NCBI GenBank assembly: GCA_947178305.1
Contig: CAMWXV010000004.1
Coordinates: 1-47,573, forward strand
Reading direction: 5' to 3'
Length of the DNA stretch: 47,573 bases
Source of the DNA: an uncultured Porphyromonadaceae bacterium
GTDB taxonomy: Bacteria > Bacteroidota > Bacteroidia > Bacteroidales > Muribaculaceae
In this document: positions 8,724-16,994 of the stretch, piece after piece
How the letters are laid out: each line of letters starts with the position of its first letter
Position numbering within the stretch: position 1 is the first letter of the stretch
Position numbers and translations under genes: made by a program
Notes under the pieces: generated by a model
The model's database searches: none
Told to the model about the DNA's origin: nothing
Seen by the model: the letters and a program-made list of their open reading frames with translations, nothing else

Positions 8724-9398
8724 CTATGATATTATTCGTCCGTCAAAGAATCGCACTATGCGGTCTGTTTCCCGTGCCTGGGCTTCATTGTGAGTGACCA
8801 TCACTATTGTGGTGCCGTCCTCTTTGTTGAGGCGGTGTAATAGCGCCATCACTTCTGCTCCCATTTTGGAGTCAAGATTTCCGGTAGGCTCGTCAGCAAG
8901 TATTATGTCGGGAGTTCCCACTATGGCTCGTGCTATGGCCACGCGCTGGCACTGTCCGCCCGACAGCTGAGTGGGAAGGTGCTTGATGCGATGTGACATC
9001 TCCAGACGTTTCAGCACTTGTTCCACGCGCTCTTTTCGTTCACGAGCGCTTATGCCGTGTCGGTAAGTCAGCGGCATTTCCACGTTGGCTGCCACATTGA
9101 GGCTCTGTATCAAATGAAAACTTTGGAACACGAATCCCAAATGCGTGTTGCGGAAATGTGACAGCCCTTTGTCGCTCATTGAGCTGCAATCGTTTCCAAG
9201 CAGATTGACTGTGCCGGTGGTCGGTTTGTCAAGCAGACCTATGATGTTGAGGAGTGTGGATTTGCCACATCCGCTGGGACCCATTATGCTTATGAATTCG
9301 CCTTTTTCCACCTCCAGATTCACATTCTCCAAAGCTGTGGTTTCAATCTCTTTGGTGCGGTATACTTTGCTGATACCGTTGAGGGTTATGATAGCCAT
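8724..9398 (-). CDS. ABC transporter ATP-binding protein, MacB/LolD type
   Basis: 224 residues, a stand-alone nucleotide-binding domain. Walker A GPSGCGKST (40-48), Q-loop in FVFQSF (about 89-94), signature LSGGQCQRVAIARA (145-158), Walker B IILADE (165-170), D-loop GNLDS, and switch His in VTHNE (203). The MLLNIIGLLDKPTTG-type spacing places it in the family that works with FtsX-like permeases. It starts 1 nt before the adaptor stop region (the adaptor ends at 9400) and precedes the first permease by 4 nt, so all pump parts are tightly packed. Confidence 0.94.
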   Translation of the reverse strand: MAIITLNGISKVYRTKEIETTALENVNLEVEKGEFISIMGPSGCGKSTLLNIIGLLDKPTTGTVNLLGNDCSSMSDKGLSHFRNTHLGFVFQSFHLIQSLNVAANVEMPLTYRHGISARERKERVEQVLKRLEMSHRIKHLPTQLSGGQCQRVAIARAIVGTPDIILADEPTGNLDSKMGAEVMALLHRLNKEDGTTIVMVTHNEAQARETDRIVRFFDGRIIS

Positions 9399-9399
9399 A

Positions 9400-10647
9400 T
9401 TATTTGATTTTTAAAGATTTGTTTGATTTGAATTGCTCCATGTCGTTCACAGCTACGCTGTCACCGGGGTTTAGCCCTGAAATGACTTCCACGTATTCGC
9501 GGTTGCTGTCTCCGAGTTTCACTTTTCTCTGCGATAAATGATTACTGCCGTCTTTGACAAACAGCATGTATTCGCCTGCTCCTTTGAAATATCTGCCGTT
9601 GGGTATACGGACAACATTGTCTTTGTAGCCGTAGCTTACGTATAACTCCGTGCGCAGTCCGGATCGTAAGCGTGAATTGCATTGGTCGTCAAGTTTCACG
9701 CTGAATGAAATAACTCCGCCTTTTGATTGCGGTATGATATTTGTTACCACTCCGCGCATTTCAGTTTTTCCTATACGGGCTTTCACTTCTGAACCTATTC
9801 CCACACGGTCGCTGCTACCTTCCGGCACTTCACCGATGATTTTGAAGCGACTCAAGTCACTTACCACCGCTACTTTTTCGCCTGCGGTTACACGGCTGCC
9901 TATTTCGGATGAGATGTATGTTACAATGCCTCCGTGTGGAGCGGGGATGCGTCCTTGCTGCAATGTACTTGCCATAAGGCCGAGATCCTGCTCCATGCTG
10001 CTTACATTTAAAGCCTGAACCTTTTCTGCTGCAGTGTTGCGTAGTTTTTCGTTTGACAGTCGTTCGCGGAGCTGCCTAAGTTCAAGTATGCCTGTTTTGT
10101 ATGCGGTTTCGGCCTGACGCACTCTGTTGCCGGTGCCTGAACCAAGGCTGTCAAGTCTTTTTTCGTTTTCAACTTCCACTCTCATCCTGTCTACTTGCAT
10201 CTGTTTTACCTCTATCTGCATGGCCAGCTCGTTGAGCTGAGTGCGGTTGTTGATTTGTGTTTGCCGGAGTTCCTGCTGTCGTATATCGCGTTCGTTCATG
10301 AGTTTGCGATAATTGGTTTCGGCAGATTCCAGATCCAGTTGCAGCAGGGGTGTTCCCTCTGTAACAGTGTCACCGGCCTGTACGTAAACTTTCAGAATAC
10401 GTGAATCCACTGGCGAATTGATAATCTCTTCATAGGCCGGTACCACTCGGCCGGAGGCGTTTACGGTGGTTTCCAATGATCCTTGTTCGGCCACTCCCAT
10501 TTTCAGGTCGCGTCTGTTCACGCTTTGTTCCATACTCGCAATGAGTGCCAATGCACTTGCTATCGCAATGGTTATGGGTATACCCCATTTTAGAATCTTT
10601 ATTCGGCGTTCCTTACGGAGCACATCTTTGCTTATCAACTTATCCAT
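9400..10647 (-). CDS. Periplasmic adaptor (HlyD/MacA-like) of the efflux system
   Basis: 415 residues. A short cytoplasmic start and one membrane anchor (about 20-40) are followed by half of a lipoyl domain (RVVPAYEEIINSPVDSRILKVYVQAGDTV, about 73-101), a long coiled-coil hairpin (about 108-215), the second lipoyl half (RIPAPHGGIVTYISSEIGSRV), then beta-barrel and membrane-proximal domains (from about 255). It is the first gene of the operon: adaptor, ATPase, two permeases, TolC, response regulator, kinase. The ATG at 10647 lies only 4 nt downstream of the -7 box at 10652-10659, so the mRNA may be leaderless. Confidence 0.92.
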   Translation of the reverse strand: MDKLISKDVLRKERRIKILKWGIPITIAIASALALIASMEQSVNRRDLKMGVAEQGSLETTVNASGRVVPAYEEIINSPVDSRILKVYVQAGDTVTEGTPLLQLDLESAETNYRKLMNERDIRQQELRQTQINNRTQLNELAMQIEVKQMQVDRMRVEVENEKRLDSLGSGTGNRVRQAETAYKTGILELRQLRERLSNEKLRNTAAEKVQALNVSSMEQDLGLMASTLQQGRIPAPHGGIVTYISSEIGSRVTAGEKVAVVSDLSRFKIIGEVPEGSSDRVGIGSEVKARIGKTEMRGVVTNIIPQSKGGVISFSVKLDDQCNSRLRSGLRTELYVSYGYKDNVVRIPNGRYFKGAGEYMLFVKDGSNHLSQRKVKLGDSNREYVEVISGLNPGDSVAVNDMEQFKSNKSLKIK

Positions 10648-10651
10648 GTCA

Positions 10652-10682
10652 CAAAGCTAATAAAAAATGAATGCTTTGTCAA
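10652..10682 (-). promoter_or_regulatory. Promoter of the seven-gene efflux/two-component operon
   Basis: On the minus strand: -33 TTGAC (10678-10682), 18-nt spacer, -7 TAGCTTTG (10652-10659). The adaptor ATG begins at 10647, so the predicted start site falls at or next to the start codon. No inverted repeat that might bind the operon's regulator is evident close by. Confidence 0.65.
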
Positions 10683-10762
10683 GATAGTGTTGATTGTCAG
10701 TACGTTAAGTGATGTTTTGTGTCCGTTTCCGTACATTGCCATTATCATGGGGTGTAAAATAC

Positions 10763-10801
10763 AAAGCGGGGAAACAGTGGTTGACACCGTTTCCCCGCTT
10801 T
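10763..10801 (-). terminator. Rho-independent terminator after yebC
   Basis: Perfect 13-bp arms (10763-10775 and 10789-10801, core GCGGGGAAAC/GTTTCCCCGC) enclose a 13-nt loop that can add three more pairs (GTG/CAC). It lies 21 nt beyond the yebC stop, and a T-rich stretch follows on the minus strand. Confidence 0.85.
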
Positions 10802-10822
10802 TATATTTTATATGGAGGGTGA

Positions 10823-11560
10823 TTATTCCTCGGCTTCCTTCATGTTGTGGAACACGTTTTGCACATCTTCGTCGTCCTCAAGTTTGTCAAGGAGCTTTTC
10901 AATGGCGGCACGCTGCTCTTCGGTTACTTCTTTCACATCGTTGGGTATGCGCTCAAATTCCGAAGAGATGATTTCAAACTCGTTTTCTTCCAAATAGTTT
11001 TGGATAGTGGAGTAATCTTCAAATGCTCCGTAAAGCACGATTACTTCGTTTCCTTCTTCATCTACATCATCAACCAGTTCGTCCACGCCGTAGTCAATGA
11101 GTTCAAGCTCAAGGTCTTCAAGGCTGATGTCTGCTTTGGGCTTGATTTTGAACACAGACTTGTGGTCAAAGAGGAATGTGAGTGAACCCTGGGTTCCCAG
11201 TGAACCTCCGTGTTTGGTGAAATAGGAGCGTACGTTGGCCACAGTGCGAGTATTGTTGTCTGTAGCTGCTTCTACGAATATGGCTATGCCGAAGGGGCCG
11301 TATCCTTCGTATGTGATTTCCTTGTAGTCGCCGGCATCTTTGTCGGTGGCTTTTTTGATAGCGCGTTCCACTGTGTCCTTAGGCATGTTGGCAGCCTTGG
11401 CATTCTGCATCAGAGCGCGAAGACGGGGGTTGGTGCTTGGATCCGGTCCTCCTGCTTTTGCGGCAATTGTTATTTCCTTGCCTATGCGGGTAAAGGTGCG
11501 GCTCATATTGCCCCAGCGTTTCATCTTTCTGGCTTTGCGGTATTCAAAAGCTCTTCCCAT
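10823..11560 (-). CDS. yebC: YebC/PmpR family protein (TACO1-like)
   Basis: 245 residues. The start MGRAFEYRKARKMKRWGNMSRTFTRIGKEI and the segment GGPDPSTNPRLRALMQNAKAANMPKDTVERAIKKA are highly characteristic, followed by YEGYGPFG and TDNNTRTVANVRSYF. YebC proteins were annotated as transcription regulators; recent work on the family points to a role at the ribosome on difficult (proline-rich) sequences. Which applies here cannot be told from sequence. It lies 37 nt downstream of pheT on the same strand, so the two are probably co-transcribed, and a terminator follows. Confidence 0.95.
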   Translation of the reverse strand: MGRAFEYRKARKMKRWGNMSRTFTRIGKEITIAAKAGGPDPSTNPRLRALMQNAKAANMPKDTVERAIKKATDKDAGDYKEITYEGYGPFGIAIFVEAATDNNTRTVANVRSYFTKHGGSLGTQGSLTFLFDHKSVFKIKPKADISLEDLELELIDYGVDELVDDVDEEGNEVIVLYGAFEDYSTIQNYLEENEFEIISSEFERIPNDVKEVTEEQRAAIEKLLDKLEDDEDVQNVFHNMKEAEE

Positions 11561-11597
11561 ATCGGTGTTGTTTTTGATTTATTGTTATGATTGTTTA

Positions 11598-14069
11598 TTA
11601 TCTGAGTTGGGCACCAAGTTTCTTGGTGAGGTTGGTGGTGATTTTGGCCATGACGGCTTCTATCTGCTTATCCTGAAGTGTTTTTTCGTCGTCTTGCAGA
11701 GTTATGCTGATGGCGTATGATTTTTTTCCTTCAGGAAGTTTGTCACCTTGGTATGCATCAAACAGTGTGACATCACGAAGTAGCTTGCGTTCGCTTTCGC
11801 GCACTGTGGCATCAATCTGAGCCATGGTGATATTGTTGTCTATCAACAATGCGAGGTCGCGTTTCACCGGATGAGTCTTGGGTAGCGGGGTGTATGTGAC
11901 CTTGTGTTTCAGAGACAGTTTCACAAGTTCATCCCAGTTGAGCGATGCATAGCATACCTGCTGCTTGATACCGAATGTTTTGAGCACACCTTTGCCAAGT
12001 ATGCCGAGCTGTCCAAGTTCTTTGCCGGAGCGTGTACCTATGGTGAGATATGCGGCAAATATTTCGTTTGGTGTGCCTACGTTGTATTTCAATTCACCCG
12101 AGTTTATGCCAAGGCGGAGGAATATGTTGGCAACAACGGCTTTGAGATCATATATGCCGGCTTCGCTTGCAGGGCGCAACCATGAGGCCGGATGCAGATT
12201 GCCTGTGAGCCATATGCTCAAATGCGATTCTTCGCTATATGGTGCAAGCGGTTTCTCCGCGGTGCTTTCTGCTTCGGGATTGCGTCGATATACGTTGCCA
12301 AACTCATACATCAACAGGTCGCTGTTTTTGCGATTGATGTTGTGAGCTATTGATTCCAGACCTCCGTAGAGCAATGTGCGACGCATCAAACACAGCTCGT
12401 TGCTAAGCGGGTTGAGCAGACGTACACAGGTGTCTATTGGATAGAGCTGCGACTCGGCATAGTAGGATTCAGCTGTAAGCGAGTTGTTGAGTATCTCATT
12501 GAATCCACATGCGGTGAGTTGTTCGGATATTAGTGTTCTTAAATCGGAACTGAAATCGGTGGGTGATTTGTAGCTCAATGATGAGTGAACAGTGGAAGAA
12601 ATTTCCACATTGTTGTAGCCGTAAATGCGAAGCAAATCCTCTACCACGTCACAGGGACGCTGTACGTCCACGCGGTAGGTGGGAACAAGCAGATGCATCA
12701 CTTTTTCATCGCTTTCGGGTGTTATGGCTATTTCCAGCGATTCAAGTATGCTATGTACGGTGTCTTTGGGGATTTCCTTGCCTATCAGACTGTTGATGTA
12801 CTCATATGCCAATTCAACTTTGAAAGGCGGGAATTCACATGATTTCACATCAACAGGTTCTCCGCAGATCTCACCACCACACATTTCCTGTATCATCAAT
12901 GCGGCCAGTTTCAAGGCGTACATGGTGATGTTTGGATCCGTGCCACGCTCATAGCGGAATGAGGCATCCGTGCTCAGTCCATGACGGCGAGCTGTGCGGC
13001 GTACCGAGGTGGGTTGGAAGTATGCGCTTTCAAGGAATATGTCGGTTGTGTCCATGGTCACCCCAGAATCCAATCCGCCGAAAACGCCTGCAATACACAT
13101 TGGGCGAGTTGCGGAGCATATCATTAAATCGCGCTGATCCAATTTATGTTCCACTCCGTCAAGAGTGGTGAACGGTGTGTCCTGAGCACAAGTTTTTACA
13201 ATGATTTTTTCATTGTCCACTTTAGCAAGATCAAAGCAGTGCAACGGTTGGCCAATGCCATTGAGTATGTAGTTGGTTATGTCTACCACACAGTTTATGG
13301 GACGTTGACCTATGGCATTGAGTCGGTCTTGAAGCCATTTGGGACTTTCAGTGACTTTTACGCCACGGATGGTGATACCGCTGTAGCGTGGGCACAAGTC
13401 GGGATTTTCAACCTCTACGGTTACTGCTCCATCGGCACGATTGGTCTTGAATGAGCTTACATCGGGCAGGTGCAGTGGCGAAGGTGTGGAGTTTTGCTGA
13501 AGCCAGGCGTGAAGGTCGCGAGCTACTCCATAATGGCTTGCGGCATCCACGCGATTGGGTGTCAAGTCCACTTCTATAAGCCAATCGGATGTCAGACCGA
13601 AATATTCGGCGGCCGGAGTGCCGGGTTTTACCGGTTCGGGAAGCACGATGATTCCGTCATGAGATTGACCCACACCGATTTCGTCTTCAGCGCAAATCAT
13701 GCCGAAGCTCTCGGTGCCACGTATTTTGGATTTTTTGATTTTAAACTCTTTGTCTCCGTCATAGAGTGTGGTGCCAACAGTGGCAACAATAACATGCTGT
13801 CCGGCGGCAACATTAGGTGCTCCGCACACAATTTGTGTAGGCTGGCCGTCACCGAGATCCACAGTGGTGATGTGAAGGTGGTCGCTGTCAGGGTGCTCCT
13901 CACAAGTGAGCACGTGGCCAACCAGCAGTCCTTTCAGACCTCCGCGTATGCTCTCTACCTCCTCCACGGTGCCTACTTCAAGGCCTATGGATGTGAGGGC
14001 GGCAGCAAGTTCATCAGGTGTGAGGGAGAAGTCAATATATTGCTTTAGCCAATTATAGGATACATTCAT
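11598..14069 (-). CDS. pheT: Phenylalanine--tRNA ligase beta subunit
   Basis: 823 residues, the normal length for bacterial PheT. It starts MNVSYNWLKQYIDFSLTPDELAAALTSIGLEV; the tRNA-binding OB domain (about 40-150) contains DSDHLHITTVDLG and VCGAPNVAAGQHV; then B3/B4 (PRYSGITIRGVKV, about 215 onward), B5 (SRL-like Mg site region near VEDLLRIYGYN), the inactive catalytic-like domain, and the C-terminal ferredoxin-fold anticodon-binding domain (PKTHPVKRDLALLIDNNITMAQID onward). With PheS (not in the window) it forms the alpha2beta2 enzyme that charges tRNA-Phe. It has its own promoter at 14093-14124 beside the 3' end of the endonuclease gene. Confidence 0.97.
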   Translation of the reverse strand: MNVSYNWLKQYIDFSLTPDELAAALTSIGLEVGTVEEVESIRGGLKGLLVGHVLTCEEHPDSDHLHITTVDLGDGQPTQIVCGAPNVAAGQHVIVATVGTTLYDGDKEFKIKKSKIRGTESFGMICAEDEIGVGQSHDGIIVLPEPVKPGTPAAEYFGLTSDWLIEVDLTPNRVDAASHYGVARDLHAWLQQNSTPSPLHLPDVSSFKTNRADGAVTVEVENPDLCPRYSGITIRGVKVTESPKWLQDRLNAIGQRPINCVVDITNYILNGIGQPLHCFDLAKVDNEKIIVKTCAQDTPFTTLDGVEHKLDQRDLMICSATRPMCIAGVFGGLDSGVTMDTTDIFLESAYFQPTSVRRTARRHGLSTDASFRYERGTDPNITMYALKLAALMIQEMCGGEICGEPVDVKSCEFPPFKVELAYEYINSLIGKEIPKDTVHSILESLEIAITPESDEKVMHLLVPTYRVDVQRPCDVVEDLLRIYGYNNVEISSTVHSSLSYKSPTDFSSDLRTLISEQLTACGFNEILNNSLTAESYYAESQLYPIDTCVRLLNPLSNELCLMRRTLLYGGLESIAHNINRKNSDLLMYEFGNVYRRNPEAESTAEKPLAPYSEESHLSIWLTGNLHPASWLRPASEAGIYDLKAVVANIFLRLGINSGELKYNVGTPNEIFAAYLTIGTRSGKELGQLGILGKGVLKTFGIKQQVCYASLNWDELVKLSLKHKVTYTPLPKTHPVKRDLALLIDNNITMAQIDATVRESERKLLRDVTLFDAYQGDKLPEGKKSYAISITLQDDEKTLQDKQIEAVMAKITTNLTKKLGAQLR

Positions 14070-14092
14070 ATCTGTATGTGTTGTTTATGTCG

Positions 14093-14124
14093 CAAAATTA
14101 CAAAGAATCACACATATGGCCAAA
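14093..14124 (-). promoter_or_regulatory. Promoter of pheT-yebC
   Basis: On the minus strand: -33 TTTGG (14120-14124), 19-nt spacer, -7 TAATTTTG (14093-14100), a very good consensus match. The -33 element is immediately beside the stop codon of the upstream endonuclease gene (14125-14127), and no terminator is seen between the two genes. Confidence 0.75.
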
Positions 14125-16527
14125 TCATTTTATCACAACTCGGCGGGTGAAATCACGACCTGCTACGACGTACAATCCTTTTGGCAATGAGTACTCATGG
14201 GTGCCCGCTGTTATGGTTTCGCTGACCCATGTGAGTCCGTCCATGCCGTATACGGCTACGGGTAGTTCATTTTCGCGTGATTCTATTACCAATTTGCCGT
14301 TGCGGCAGAAACTGTCCCAAGTGTGGTATTCAAGTTCCATTACAGCTCCGGTTCCGGAGTAGTTGCTGATTCCAATGTTGTCCACTAACCAGCGTTTTCC
14401 TGATGTCTGGCGTAGACGTATGCGTCCGGTGCCGGAGTAGTTGACCGGTACTGAGATTATTTCCGGATCAACATTGTCTATGTTTATAGCTGTGATGCTG
14501 GTCCATGTTGAACCTTGGTTGGTGGAGTATTCAACTTCTATTGTGGCCGTGGCTTCGGATGTGTCCCACTTTCCGGCCTCAAAAGTAATTATACCAATAC
14601 CTCCGAGTTTGTCTTCGGCCATGGCTATGGTGGATGTGGCGCTCTTGCCCATGCGCAGAGCCCAAGAGCTGGTTAATTCACCTTTTGAACCGAATCCGCC
14701 ATCGGTTACAGTCCATTGGCATACTGAGCCTTGGAATGTTTTTGTGGAGTAGCAAGGTACGGTCTTGCTGGGGTTGTCCATCTGTTCCCAGTCCTCTAAA
14801 AAGTTGACTGCTTCGGCTATTGTAGCTGTGGCTTCGGCATCATCGTTGGTGTAAGAGTTGGCGGTGCAGGTGATGAATGTGGAGTATTCTCCGGCTGAAG
14901 CACTGTTGATTCTCAGGTAGAATCTGTCTTCTTCCGGATCAAGGGTTATACTCTGGGTCCAGGCTGATTTGTCGCAAGACAATTCAAATGGTGCATCCAC
15001 GCTTACGGTGATGTCGGATGACACATTTTCCACATCCATCAGTATTTCGGCTGCTTCGGAAGGAGTGCCTGGTTCAGCGAAGAAATCAAGGTCGCCGTCA
15101 AAAAGCAGCAGAATGCTTGGAACTACGTCGGCTGTAGTAATGGTGCGTTCTGATGAACTTATGGTAGGTGTGGTTACTTGTATGGTATATTTTGTCAACG
15201 GGTCAAGTGTGTATGCAAGGTGCGTTTCTTTTGATGATAGCACTTTGACAGGATATCCGGGCACGTAAGAGTTTCCTTGCTTGATGTGAACGGTGTAGTC
15301 TGTGGCTGGAGTGTCAAGATTTATCCAGTTTACGTTGAATCCGTTGCTTGTTACATTGGTTATGGTCACCGGCAAACCGTCAACCACTTCGGCTGTAAGG
15401 TCCACGGTGCTTACGGCATTGCCGGAGCTTATGGTTAGCAATCCTTCGGCGGTTCCTTCTTCTGTGCCGAGTACGGTGAGGTTGACTGTGGTTCCGTTGT
15501 TGACCTGTGTGGCGCTGAGCGATGTTGGGTTGACCGTAAAGGCACCGCTGGCGCTGAGACGCACTGTTTCGTCAAGATTTGTGCCTTTTACTGTGATTGC
15601 TTGTGTGCGGGCTATGCCTGTGGCGGCATAGCCTATGTTGATTTCAGATCCGTTAACCGGTAGGGAGATTGCGGGTTCTTTTACCGGATTTGCGCTCCAG
15701 GGTTCGTTTTGTTTGTTGCCCCATATGTGTTCGGCAAGTTCGGGATGGTCTATGAAAGGGTTTCTGTTGTGCTGGAATTGGTATATGGCATCGTTGCGAT
15801 CCAACTCTTTTTGGCTCACTATATCCTGTCGGGTCCATTTGAGGAGCAGGTTGATAGCCCATGATTTGAACACCGGATATGAGTTTCCGGCAAAGAAATC
15901 GCTACCGTTGCCAGATGTCCAGCCTGATATTATGCTGTTGTAGCATGCGGCCATGTAGAAATATGAACGAGCAAGGTCGCCTTTGTATTCGTCGTCGGGT
16001 TCAAACACGCGTCCTGAGAACCCACTGAATGTGCTGTTGCCAAGTTTGCCAAGAGCTTGTACGCTACCGTTGTTGGGCAGTCGGGTACCGTTGGAGCATT
16101 CCCCGAACGGATAGTTCGAGCGTTGACCGTTGACTTTGCCATCGGTTGGATATAGATGGAAGGCATCGGAATATTGGGTGCTTTTGCTTCCTCCCCACCA
16201 ACTTTTGGGCAAGGAGTGTTCTCTGTTCACGCAGTCGCCTATCAAACTGTAGTTGCCGCATTTCTTGAAGTTGCTTCCCCAGTGTTTGGTGGTATATATG
16301 TCCCATAGTGACCCGTCGGGGTGTACATCCGACTGTCGGTACACTTCCCACAGGCCATCGTATCCCACGTTGGTGTGGTTTGCAATTTTTTCGGAGAGAG
16401 CTTTCAACAAGGCTTGTCCCGATTTACCTTCACAGGAATCGTAATAGCCGGACGGAATTGTCGCTTGTCCTTGTGCGAATAAACATGCGCAAGCAGCGGC
16501 AAACCAAAGTTTTAAGCGAATTTTCAT
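14125..16527 (-). CDS. Secreted endonuclease I with Ig/FN3-like modules and T9SS-like tail
   Basis: 800 residues. Signal peptide about 1-21. Residues about 30-290 are an endonuclease I (EndA/Vvn) domain: NREHSLPKSWW (101-111) with the catalytic His-containing motif, FHLYPTDGKVNGQRSNYPFGE (about 123-143), and the late segment RNDAIYQFQHNRNPFIDHPELAEHIW. These nonspecific nucleases cut DNA/RNA outside the cytoplasm. After it come an Ig-like module (about 300-390), an FN3-like module (about 385-460), a second Ig-like part, and a carbohydrate-binding-like jelly roll (about 590-730). The C-terminus (about 735-800), with MDGLTWVSETITAGTHEYSLPKGLYVV and final RRVVIK, looks like a type A T9SS sorting domain, implying surface attachment or release. 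Role inferred: scavenging of extracellular nucleic acid. Confidence 0.9.
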   Translation of the reverse strand: MKIRLKLWFAAACACLFAQGQATIPSGYYDSCEGKSGQALLKALSEKIANHTNVGYDGLWEVYRQSDVHPDGSLWDIYTTKHWGSNFKKCGNYSLIGDCVNREHSLPKSWWGGSKSTQYSDAFHLYPTDGKVNGQRSNYPFGECSNGTRLPNNGSVQALGKLGNSTFSGFSGRVFEPDDEYKGDLARSYFYMAACYNSIISGWTSGNGSDFFAGNSYPVFKSWAINLLLKWTRQDIVSQKELDRNDAIYQFQHNRNPFIDHPELAEHIWGNKQNEPWSANPVKEPAISLPVNGSEINIGYAATGIARTQAITVKGTNLDETVRLSASGAFTVNPTSLSATQVNNGTTVNLTVLGTEEGTAEGLLTISSGNAVSTVDLTAEVVDGLPVTITNVTSNGFNVNWINLDTPATDYTVHIKQGNSYVPGYPVKVLSSKETHLAYTLDPLTKYTIQVTTPTISSSERTITTADVVPSILLLFDGDLDFFAEPGTPSEAAEILMDVENVSSDITVSVDAPFELSCDKSAWTQSITLDPEEDRFYLRINSASAGEYSTFITCTANSYTNDDAEATATIAEAVNFLEDWEQMDNPSKTVPCYSTKTFQGSVCQWTVTDGGFGSKGELTSSWALRMGKSATSTIAMAEDKLGGIGIITFEAGKWDTSEATATIEVEYSTNQGSTWTSITAINIDNVDPEIISVPVNYSGTGRIRLRQTSGKRWLVDNIGISNYSGTGAVMELEYHTWDSFCRNGKLVIESRENELPVAVYGMDGLTWVSETITAGTHEYSLPKGLYVVAGRDFTRRVVIK

Positions 16528-16565
16528 GTTATTTAATTTGATTAATCTGATATTAAAACAGTCTA

Positions 16566-16573
16566 CAAATATA
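16566..16573 (-). promoter_or_regulatory. -7 element of the endonuclease I gene
   Basis: TATATTTG on the minus strand, matching TAnnTTTG, 38 nt upstream of the ATG at 16527. No convincing -33 element is visible at the proper distance. Confidence 0.45.
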
Positions 16574-16647
16574 CTACATTATCGTGAACCGCTCTCATAT
16601 TTTAACAAAAACAGCTCTGATGAACTGTATCTTTTTGGTTAAACAAA

Positions 16648-16672
16648 AGCGAGAGCCGGAAAGGCTCTCGCT
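16648..16672 (-). terminator. Rho-independent terminator after hpf
   Basis: Perfect 10-bp arms (16648-16657 and 16663-16672, AGCGAGAGCC/GGCTCTCGCT) with a 5-nt loop. On the minus strand the hairpin is followed by a T-rich run, 30 nt beyond the hpf stop. It closes the C69-cdd-xerC-hpf cluster. Confidence 0.88.
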
Positions 16673-16702
16673 ACATAGGTCATCGGTTTGACGAATGACA
16701 AG

Positions 16703-16993
16703 TTATTTCTGGTCTTTTTTCTTTTCCATTTGGCGCTCTACTGCTTCAAGGCAAAGGTCTATGGCCTCTTCAAAGGAGTTGGCGGTTTTGGTTGCCACGT
16801 ACTCTTCTTGTGGAGCTGTAACTTTTACCACGGCTTCCTTGTTCATGGCTGTTTCAGGCTTCACGACTTTGAGGTTTACATCAACGGTGGTGATATTAAC
16901 ATTGTGGCGTGCCAAACGCTCTGCTTTTTTGTTGATGAAGCTGACGAGTTTGTCGGCGATGTCGAAATGGATGGCTTGAATTCTTACGTCCAT
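16703..16993 (-). CDS. hpf: Ribosome hibernation-promoting factor (HPF/RaiA), short form
   Basis: 96 residues, the short single-domain form. It starts MDVRIQAIHFDIADKLVSFINKKAERLARH and contains DVNLKVVKPETAMNKEAVVKVTAPQ, EYVATKTANSFEEAIDLCLEAVERQ, the S30AE fold with its beta-alpha-beta-beta-beta-alpha order. HPF binds the 30S decoding region and stabilises idle ribosomes. It begins one nucleotide after the xerC stop and has a perfect GGAGG Shine-Dalgarno (16999-17003) formed by the last xerC codons, exceptional in this phylum. A C-terminal dimerisation domain of long HPF is absent, so another protein or RMF-like mechanism would be needed for 100S formation. Confidence 0.93.
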   Translation of the reverse strand: MDVRIQAIHFDIADKLVSFINKKAERLARHNVNITTVDVNLKVVKPETAMNKEAVVKVTAPQEEYVATKTANSFEEAIDLCLEAVERQMEKKKDQK

Positions 16994-16994
16994 A

